A DNA stretch of 64,000 nt from Candidatus Copromonas faecavium (nom. illeg.) (GTDB lineage Bacteria > Bacillota > Clostridia > Lachnospirales > Lachnospiraceae). Position numbers and translations under genes: made by a program. Position 1 is the stretch's first letter. Each line of letters starts with the position of its first letter. The stretch is from NCBI GenBank assembly GCA_018712915.1, contig DVGC01000001.1, positions 1-64,000 on the forward strand, in the 5' to 3' direction. Shown piece by piece: positions 57,481-64,000 of this stretch. Under the pieces are notes generated by a model. It had not been told where the DNA came from, searched no databases, and saw only the letters and a program-made list of their open reading frames with translations.

Positions 57481-58767
57481 CTATTTATAATAATCGAATT
57501 CCAGACCGTACATCCGGACCGTATCGCCTTCCTGAATACCGGCCTGCTCCAGATCCGCCAGAATACCGGTCTGCTTTAAAAATTTCTGGAAAAAGTCGAA
57601 GCCCTTTTCCGAATCCAGATTGGTATAACCAAGCATTTTTTCAATCCGCGGTCCTTCCACGACAAATGCGCCGTCATCGGCACGCTCCACCGTATAAGGA
57701 AGATTTCTGTCACCGGCATACTCAATCTCAAATTCCTTCTCAAAAATCTTCGGCGTCCGCTCCACTGTCTTTAAAACCTGGAACAGGTAATGGAGAAGCT
57801 CATCGACTCCCTCCCCGCTGACAGCGGAAATGCCGAACACAGGGATTCCCCTGGACTCAAATTCCTCTTTTAATGCCTTTAAGGGATCGGTACCGTCCTC
57901 AAGGTAAAGGGCATCCAGTTTATTGGCTGCAATGGCCTGAGGCAGCTTCAAGAGCTCCGGATTATAGGCAGAGAGCTCATCCATGATTGCATGGACATCG
58001 GCCACCGGATCACGGCCTTCCACCGATGCGGCATCCACCACATGAAGGAGCACCTTGGTCCGCTCGATATGACGAAGGAACTCATGGCCCAGGCCGGCGC
58101 CCTCGGAAGCGCCCTCAATCAGTCCCGGAATATCGGCCATGACAAAGCTGTTTCCGTCGCCCAGGTTTACCACTCCCAGATGGGGGTTCAAGGTGGTGAA
58201 ATGATAATTGGCAATTTTCGGTCTGGCATTGGAAACGCGGGACAAAAGGGTGGATTTTCCAACATTGGGGAAGCCTACCAATCCCACATCTGCCAGCACT
58301 TTCAGCTCCAGCTGAACCCAAAGCTCCTGCCCCGGCTGTCCCGGCTGGGCATATTTAGGCACCTGCATGGTGGCAGTGGCAAAATGCATATTCCCCAGGC
58401 CGCCTTTGCCGCCTTTTAAAATCACTTCCCGCTGATTGTCTCCGGACATGTCCGTAATGACTTTGCCGGACTCGAAATCCTTCACCACCGTGCCCTCCGG
58501 CACCTTGATGATCAGATCCTTGCCGTCCGCACCATGGCAGCGCTTCTTCTTTCCCTCTTCTCCGCTTCCGGCCACATATTTTCTTACATGCCGGAAGTCC
58601 ACCAGCGTATTAAGCCCTTTGTCCACCTGAAAAATAATATCTCCGCCCCGGCCTCCGTCGCCTCCGTCAGGACCGCCGTTGGGAACATAAAGTTCTCTGC
58701 GGAAGCTTACGTGGCCGTTTCCGCCGTCACCGGATTTTATAAACACCTTTGCTCTGTCAGTAAACAC
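57481..58767 (-). CDS. obgE: GTPase ObgE/CgtA
   Basis: FTDRAKVFIKSGDGGNGHVSFRRELYVPNGGPDGGDGGRGGDIIF; LVGFPNVGKSTLLSRVSNARPKIANYHFTTLNPHLG. Probable GTG start at 58767 preceded by AAAGGA. Confidence 0.97.
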   Translation of the reverse strand: MFTDRAKVFIKSGDGGNGHVSFRRELYVPNGGPDGGDGGRGGDIIFQVDKGLNTLVDFRHVRKYVAGSGEEGKKKRCHGADGKDLIIKVPEGTVVKDFESGKVITDMSGDNQREVILKGGKGGLGNMHFATATMQVPKYAQPGQPGQELWVQLELKVLADVGLVGFPNVGKSTLLSRVSNARPKIANYHFTTLNPHLGVVNLGDGNSFVMADIPGLIEGASEGAGLGHEFLRHIERTKVLLHVVDAASVEGRDPVADVHAIMDELSAYNPELLKLPQAIAANKLDALYLEDGTDPLKALKEEFESRGIPVFGISAVSGEGVDELLHYLFQVLKTVERTPKIFEKEFEIEYAGDRNLPYTVERADDGAFVVEGPRIEKMLGYTNLDSEKGFDFFQKFLKQTGILADLEQAGIQEGDTVRMYGLEFDYYK

Positions 58768-58810
58768 AGAATACCTGTCCTTTCCATAAGTGATAAGAAT
58801 TCCATGAATC

Positions 58811-58843
58811 GTAAAAGAGCCCCATACGTAATGTATGGAGCTC
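58811..58843 (-). terminator. Intrinsic terminator/attenuator between rpmA and obgE
   Basis: - strand GAGCTCCATAC-attac-GTATGGGGCTC-TTTTA: 11-bp stem (one GU pair) with a short T run. Confidence 0.55.
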
Positions 58844-58850
58844 ATCTGTC

Positions 58851-59141
58851 TTACTCGTTGATTGCCTTCGGATAAACAGAAACCTGCTTTTTGTCTCTGC
58901 CCTTTCTCTCAAATCTCACAACGCCGTCAACCGTAGCGAACAGTGTATCATCACCGCCGCGGCCAACATTCAGACCCGGATGGATCTTGGTTCCGCGCTG
59001 TCTGTAGAGAATGTTTCCGGCCAGAACAAACTGTCCGTCCGCTCTCTTGGCTCCAAGCCGTTTGGATTCGGAATCTCTGCCGTTCTTGGTAGAGCCCACA
59101 CCTTTCTTATGTGCAAATAACTGAAGGTTCATCTGAAACAT
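58851..59141 (-). CDS. rpmA: 50S ribosomal protein L27 with Prp-cleavable N-terminal extension
   Basis: [69 protein letters not shown]. Confidence 0.97.
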   Translation of the reverse strand: MFQMNLQLFAHKKGVGSTKNGRDSESKRLGAKRADGQFVLAGNILYRQRGTKIHPGLNVGRGGDDTLFATVDGVVRFERKGRDKKQVSVYPKAINE

Positions 59142-59145
59142 TTGG

Positions 59146-59475
59146 TTACACCTCCCTGTACCGAAAATTGATATATTCTGCTCCATATTCGTCCCGGATG
59201 GTCTGCAGACCAAGTATCAGGGATTTCATCAGAAGCTGTGACTCGGAACTGATTTCGTCAGGAAAAGAGAAGGAAAACTTCCCGCCTTCTTCCCCTGCGC
59301 TTCCCTGAAAGGGATCGTCCGTAAACTGCTCTACGGAATTTGCCATGTTGAGAGCCAGTGCGGAAACAGCAGCACAAACGATATCCTGTCCGTATTCCCC
59401 ATAGCCAGCATGGCCGTCCATCTCGATTCCCCGTATTGTCTTGTCCCTGTCACGCAGGATTGTCACCTGAATCAT
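59146..59475 (-). CDS. prp: Ribosomal-processing cysteine protease Prp
   Basis: [33 protein letters not shown] (His and Cys catalytic positions); between rplU and rpmA. Confidence 0.94.
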   Translation of the reverse strand: MIQVTILRDRDKTIRGIEMDGHAGYGEYGQDIVCAAVSALALNMANSVEQFTDDPFQGSAGEEGGKFSFSFPDEISSESQLLMKSLILGLQTIRDEYGAEYINFRYREV

Positions 59476-59480
59476 ATCTG

Positions 59481-59789
59481 CTAAGCGTTAATCTTGTCAA
59501 TCTTTACCTGAGTATAAAGCTGTCTGTGACCGTTTTTCTTGTGATAGCCGGTCTTGCTCTTATACTTGTAAACGATTACCTTCTTGCCCTTGCCAACCTT
59601 CTCCACGGTTGCGGAAACGGTAGCACCCTCAACGGTAGGGCATCCGATTGCAAGCTCGCCGTTGTTTACAGCAAGAACCTGATCAAAGGTAACAACAGAG
59701 CCAACCTCTGCGTCAATCTTCTCGATTCTGATGCTGTCGCCCTCGGCAACCTTGTACTGCTTCCCGCCAGTTGCAATAATCGCGTACAT
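59481..59789 (-). CDS. rplU: 50S ribosomal protein L21
   Basis: [40 protein letters not shown]-terminal [24 protein letters not shown]. Confidence 0.98.
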   Translation of the reverse strand: MYAIIATGGKQYKVAEGDSIRIEKIDAEVGSVVTFDQVLAVNNGELAIGCPTVEGATVSATVEKVGKGKKVIVYKYKSKTGYHKKNGHRQLYTQVKIDKINA

Positions 59790-59833
59790 ATTGCACCTCC
59801 TATGAACATTACTCGCCAGATATGGTGGTTTCC

Positions 59834-59850
59834 TCTGAAACGCTTTCAGA
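59834..59850 (-). ncRNA. Candidate L21-leader-type hairpin in the rplU 5' UTR
   Basis: TCTGAAA-GCG-TTTCAGA perfect 7-bp hairpin between the rplU promoter and start codon. Confidence 0.35.
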
Positions 59851-59874
59851 CCTCTCTGTGCGGCATACTAGAAC

Positions 59875-59903
59875 ATCATATCAGCTGAAAAAGAAGTTGT
59901 CAA
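59875..59903 (-). promoter_or_regulatory. Consensus-like promoter TTGACA-N17-TATGAT for rplU-prp-rpmA
   Basis: On + strand ATCATA 59875-59880 and TGTCAA 59898-59903. Confidence 0.75.
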
Positions 59904-59957
59904 CTGTTTTTCTCAGGTTTTTCACCTTTTTTCAGCCGCTTTTTTCTCAGAACTTTT

Positions 59958-61199
59958 TCAGACGCAGCCATCTCCCGCCTGCATCTTTTCCTTACCTGAC
60001 CCGCTGCCTGTCCGGAGAGCCTCCACCTGCTCATAAAGCGGACGGTTCACCTTCTTTCGTGTCAGCTCTGCCAGGCCCAGGGCCGTCATATCCACGGCCA
60101 CGGCCCGCACCGGATCCTCGTCCAGGAACTTCTGCATGGCCTTCATCAGAGCTTTCTGTTCCTCTTCTGTTTTCATATCAATAAAATCCACCAGAATGAT
60201 GCCGGAAAGATTTCGAAGGCGCATCTGAACAGCAATTTCCTCGGCAGCCTCCAGATTGGTTTTAAAATAGGTTTCCGCCGCAGTTTTCTTTCCTGTGGTC
60301 TTTCCTGTGTTCACGTCAATGACCGTCATGGCCTCTGTCGGCTCAATCACCAGATAACCGCCGGATTTTAACCATACCGTCTTTCCCAGCGCCCGGTTTA
60401 AATTTGTTTCCAGGCTGTAAAGTGCCGCTAACGGATAAGCCTCGTCCTCATATAGACGGACAGGAATCTCACCGGCACCGGCAGTTATAAGCTCGCCGTA
60501 CAGTTCCCGGTTATCGGTTACAATTTCCCACTGACCGTTCTGTCTGAGTCCCCTCACCGCACGCAGGGCGAAACTTTCCGGACGGAACAGGACACTGAAG
60601 CAGACCCGGTGAAGCCCGTCACGGCAGATTTCTTCATACCGGCGCTTCAGGCTTTTCAGTTCTGCCTCAACCAGAGAAAAATCAGCGTCATAGGCATTGG
60701 TTCTAATAATGATTTCCCCGTCTCCCGACACCGTTTTCTCCCACCATTCGCGCACCTGCTTTTTCCAGGAAGGATCCAAAATCTTCCTGGAAAGATTGAT
60801 GGACGGCTGTTTTCCTCCGGCAATGTAAACCGAATACGTTCCGGCCAGAGAAATCCTGGACGTGAGAACCGCATCCTTTGTTTTGACGGCAGAGCGGGAC
60901 ACCTGAACAAGAATCAGGTCGCCTTCCTTCAGGCTTTTGTGCTCCTGTCCGTCCGCATACAGATGCTTCCTGTTTTCTGTCAGGCTGTAATATCCGTTGA
61001 CTCCGGGACGGTATTCCACAAAAGCAGCCTGAATATTTTTTACAATATTCCGAACTCTTCCAATATAAACCGTTCCGATTTCTTCCTCCGCCTGGGAAGG
61101 AAAAAATTCAATCTGGCGAATCCGCCCCCGTTCTGCATAAATGGCAGCCATCCGGCCGCGAAGAGCGGTAAAAATCAATTTATTCAATAGGCTCACCAA
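59958..61199 (-). CDS. rng: Rne/Rng family ribonuclease (RNase G-like)
   Basis: ERGRIRQIEFFPSQAEEEIGTVYIGRVRNIVKNIQAAFVEY (S1); IEPTEAMTVIDVNTGK; LSGIILVDFIDMKTEEEQKALMKAM. Confidence 0.92.
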   Translation of the reverse strand: MVSLLNKLIFTALRGRMAAIYAERGRIRQIEFFPSQAEEEIGTVYIGRVRNIVKNIQAAFVEYRPGVNGYYSLTENRKHLYADGQEHKSLKEGDLILVQVSRSAVKTKDAVLTSRISLAGTYSVYIAGGKQPSINLSRKILDPSWKKQVREWWEKTVSGDGEIIIRTNAYDADFSLVEAELKSLKRRYEEICRDGLHRVCFSVLFRPESFALRAVRGLRQNGQWEIVTDNRELYGELITAGAGEIPVRLYEDEAYPLAALYSLETNLNRALGKTVWLKSGGYLVIEPTEAMTVIDVNTGKTTGKKTAAETYFKTNLEAAEEIAVQMRLRNLSGIILVDFIDMKTEEEQKALMKAMQKFLDEDPVRAVAVDMTALGLAELTRKKVNRPLYEQVEALRTGSGSGKEKMQAGDGCV

Positions 61200-61914
61200 A
61201 TTCCTCTAATGAAAGAAAACATCTCCCTGCTTCCCCGTTCTCCTCTCCCGCCAGCGCATAAATTTCCTCCCGGTTAATCAGGAATGCAAACAACGGAAAC
61301 TCAAGTCCCAGGGATGCCCCGTAGGCAGACAAAACAAGCTCCGGTTTTACATTGGCCGCGCTTCCGGAAGAAAGCTTCAGGAAACAGCCAGGCTCATCGG
61401 AAAGCTGTCTCCACTCAAAAATATATGGTTTTAAATCCATGGGCTTTTCGCCCTTTTTTGTCTTCTTGATAATTTCCAGGTTCCCGTGCTCAATAAAGGA
61501 TGCCAGGCCGGAAAAAAAGGCTTCCGGAGACATGGGCAGACGGCTTTCATAATCCGGATGAAGCCGAACCGTATAATCGCAGGCCGCAACCAGGGACATG
61601 GCATTGGCCGCATCATCGGGAAGCCGCAGATAGCTTAAAATCTCCACACCCTCCGCCATCACCGCATTTAACCGTTCCTTCATTTCCTGAGAGCTGCCGG
61701 TGGACAGAACCTCAATATCGAGATACTCACCGCTTCCCGTAAGTCCCAGCCCCAGAGGAGAGGCAAAGGACATAATCTGATGAGGCGAAAATCCTTCCGA
61801 ATAGCGAATGTCCACATCCGCCCGGCGCATGGCCTTCTGGAAATAGCGCATCAGGTCCAGATGGCCCACAAATTTCATGGTTCCCTGCTTGGAAAATTTA
61901 ATTCTGATTTTCAA
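61180..61914 (-). CDS. DUF2344 / TIGR03936 family protein
   Basis: LKIRIKFSKQGTMKFVGHLDLMRYFQKAMRRADVDIRYSEGFSPHQIMSFASPLGLGLTGSGEYLDIEV; follows a TIGR03960-type radical SAM gene. Confidence 0.9.
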   Translation of the reverse strand: MKIRIKFSKQGTMKFVGHLDLMRYFQKAMRRADVDIRYSEGFSPHQIMSFASPLGLGLTGSGEYLDIEVLSTGSSQEMKERLNAVMAEGVEILSYLRLPDDAANAMSLVAACDYTVRLHPDYESRLPMSPEAFFSGLASFIEHGNLEIIKKTKKGEKPMDLKPYIFEWRQLSDEPGCFLKLSSGSAANVKPELVLSAYGASLGLEFPLFAFLINREEIYALAGEENGEAGRCFLSLEEFGEPIE

Positions 61915-63775
61915 AACAGACACCTCCCCCAAAGCTTCTTACTCCGCAGCCGGAACACCGCTCCCGGCAGTTGGGCGTTACCGTCCCATTCTTTGCATTC
62001 TGCCATTCTCTCTTTAAAAACTCCTTGGAAACGCCTGTATCGATAAAATCCCAGGGGAAAATTTCATCCAAATCCCGCTCTCTGGTGGTATAGAAATCCA
62101 AATCCACACCGCAGGTTTCAAAGGCCTTCATCCATACCTCATTCTTAAAGGATTCAGACCAGGAATCATAAAGGGCGCCGTTTTTATAAGCTTCCTCAAT
62201 GACAGCAGCCACTTTTCTGTCTCCTCTTGCAAGGACTCCCTCCAGCACAGTCACATCCGCCTCATGCCAGTTGTATTTCAGGCTCTTATGGTTTAACATC
62301 TCCCGCATCTTGTGATTCACCACGCGGGCTTTCTCCAGAAATTCTTCTTTTGTGCACATTCTGGCCCACTGGAAAGGAGTAAACGGCTTCGGAACAAAGA
62401 AGGATGTGCTGGCCACCACCTGGACTTTTCCATTTCGCTGATCCTTTGGAATCTCATAATACGTCTCAGCAATCCGTTCCGATAAAAGTGCAATTCCTTC
62501 CATATCCTCCACAGTCTCTGTGGGAAGGCCCAGCATAAAATAAAGCTTGACCCGGTTCCAACCGCCCCGGAAGGCCTCTGCGGCACCGGTCAGAATCTCC
62601 TCTTCTGTCAGACCTTTGTTGATGACATCCCGGAGCCTCTGGGAACCTGCCTCCGGCGCAAAGGTCAGGCTGCTTTTTTTTACATCCTGAACCTTGCTCA
62701 TCACATCCAGGGAAAACGCATCTATCCTGAGCGACGGCAGGGACACGTTGACGCCCTTGCCATGAAACTCTTCAATTAAAAATGTGACCAGACTTTCCAG
62801 GCTTCTGTAATCACTGGAGCTTAAAGAGCTTAAGGAAATCTCTTCCTGACCGGTATTCTTTAGCATCTGTCTGGCCAGCTCCTTCAGCCGCTCCACGTTC
62901 TTCTCCCGGACCGGCCGGTAAATCATTCCGGCCTGGCAGAACCGGCAGCCACGGATACAGCCACGCATGATCTCAAGGACCACCCGATCCTGAGTCACCT
63001 TCACAAAGGGAACCAGCGGCTTTTCGGGATAAACGGCATCCGTCATCTCCATCACCAGCTGCTTTTTCACCGTTTCCGGCGCCTCCGGGCAGTTGGGCAG
63101 AAAGCTTTTTATGGTCCCGTCCTCATGATACGTCACATCATAAAGAAGCGGCACATAAATTCCAGGAATCTCAGCCGCCTTCTTTAAAAACTCCATCCTG
63201 GAAGCTCCGTTTTCCCTGGAAGCTTTGTACGTATCAAGAAGGTCGAAGTAAACTGTCTCTCCTTCGCCAATATAAAACATGTCAAAAAACGGAGCGATGG
63301 GCTCCGGATTATAGGCACAGGGACCGCCGCCAATGACAATGGGATCCTCCCAGGTTCTTTCGTCCGCATGAAGCGGAATCCCTGACAAATCCAGGATCTG
63401 AAGCACATTGGTATAGCACATCTCATACTGAAGCGTGATCCCCAGGAAATCGAATTCTCTTACCGGGCGCTGGGATTCCAGCGTAAATAAAGGAATTTTT
63501 TTCTCCCTCATGATAGCATCCAGATCGGTCCACGGAGAATACACCCGCTCGCAGGCCACATTCTCCTTCTTATTAAACATATCGTAAAGAATTTGAATCC
63601 CGAGATGGGACATCCCGATGGAATAGGCATCGGGGAAGCACATGGCGAATTTGATGTCAACCTGGTCCCAATCTTTCACAACCTCATTGATTTCACCGCC
63701 GATGTAACAGGCAGGCTGCTGAATGCTCAGCAGAATTTCATCGCTTAATGCAAGTTTTTTCATAATCTTAAACAC
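61898..63775 (-). CDS. TIGR03960 family B12-binding/radical SAM protein
   Basis: KFAMCFPDAYSIGMSHLGIQILYDMFN; VVLEIMRGCIRGCRFCQAGMIYRPVREKN (CxxxCxxC); C-terminal CRERCSGCGVRSFGGGVC. Confidence 0.93.
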   Translation of the reverse strand: MFKIMKKLALSDEILLSIQQPACYIGGEINEVVKDWDQVDIKFAMCFPDAYSIGMSHLGIQILYDMFNKKENVACERVYSPWTDLDAIMREKKIPLFTLESQRPVREFDFLGITLQYEMCYTNVLQILDLSGIPLHADERTWEDPIVIGGGPCAYNPEPIAPFFDMFYIGEGETVYFDLLDTYKASRENGASRMEFLKKAAEIPGIYVPLLYDVTYHEDGTIKSFLPNCPEAPETVKKQLVMEMTDAVYPEKPLVPFVKVTQDRVVLEIMRGCIRGCRFCQAGMIYRPVREKNVERLKELARQMLKNTGQEEISLSSLSSSDYRSLESLVTFLIEEFHGKGVNVSLPSLRIDAFSLDVMSKVQDVKKSSLTFAPEAGSQRLRDVINKGLTEEEILTGAAEAFRGGWNRVKLYFMLGLPTETVEDMEGIALLSERIAETYYEIPKDQRNGKVQVVASTSFFVPKPFTPFQWARMCTKEEFLEKARVVNHKMREMLNHKSLKYNWHEADVTVLEGVLARGDRKVAAVIEEAYKNGALYDSWSESFKNEVWMKAFETCGVDLDFYTTRERDLDEIFPWDFIDTGVSKEFLKREWQNAKNGTVTPNCRERCSGCGVRSFGGGVCFENQN

Positions 63776-64000
63776 CTTTTATTGTACAGTCAGCACAATC
63801 ACTATTTTCTCTTTTTCGCGGCCTTTTGAGGCAGTTTCAGGACTGAAATTGCTGTTGATTTTCAGCCCATTTTTATCGTTTTTTCTGTTTCGGCGACAGC
63901 TGCCTCAAAAACCTGATTTTTGATACTAAATGGGGAAAACAGAACGAATCAGCATAATTATGCAGATATAAATTCGTAATCTTCGTCTGTAAGCGGGACA

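Noticed and set aside
1-64000. CRISPR arrays, rRNA/tRNA genes, prophage or IS elements
   Set aside because: I saw no regularly spaced repeat-spacer array, no tRNA or rRNA-like sequence and no transposase or phage structural gene. The only recombinase is a Xer-like gene without flanking mobile cargo.

Overview
The window is a dense, mostly collinear block of core chromosome from a spore-forming Firmicute, probably Lachnospiraceae / Clostridium cluster XIVa. That taxonomic call is an inference from gene content and order. I recognise about 48 protein-coding genes: sporulation (spoIVA, yqfC/yqfD, a spoVB-like flippase, a BofC-like protein), translation and RNA (alaS, rpsU, phoH, ybeY, miaB, miaA, rnhA, rplU-prp-rpmA-obgE, yhbY, rsfS, RNase G), mismatch repair (mutS-mutL), proline synthesis (proB, proA), cell shape and division (mreCD-PBP2-minCDE-rodA, ylmE-sepF-ylmH), and lexA with a divergent YneA-like LysM gene. 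Genes run on + up to about 53.9 kb and after lexA run on -. I found no rRNA, tRNA, CRISPR array, prophage, IS element or obvious defence island, and I do not claim a wholly new system. The items most worth a second look are: a 108-nt-spaced, in-frame direct repeat ahead of spoIVA; a nested stem structure between minC and minD; an array of LexA-type boxes between yneA and lexA; a structured non-coding segment at 63.8-64.0 kb; an AT-rich intergenic region beside a XerS-like recombinase; a conserved-looking P-loop protein at 41.5 kb; and a Ser/Glu-rich NlpC/P60 surface protein with a diverged internal repeat. All family names come from motif recognition only; no database search was run.
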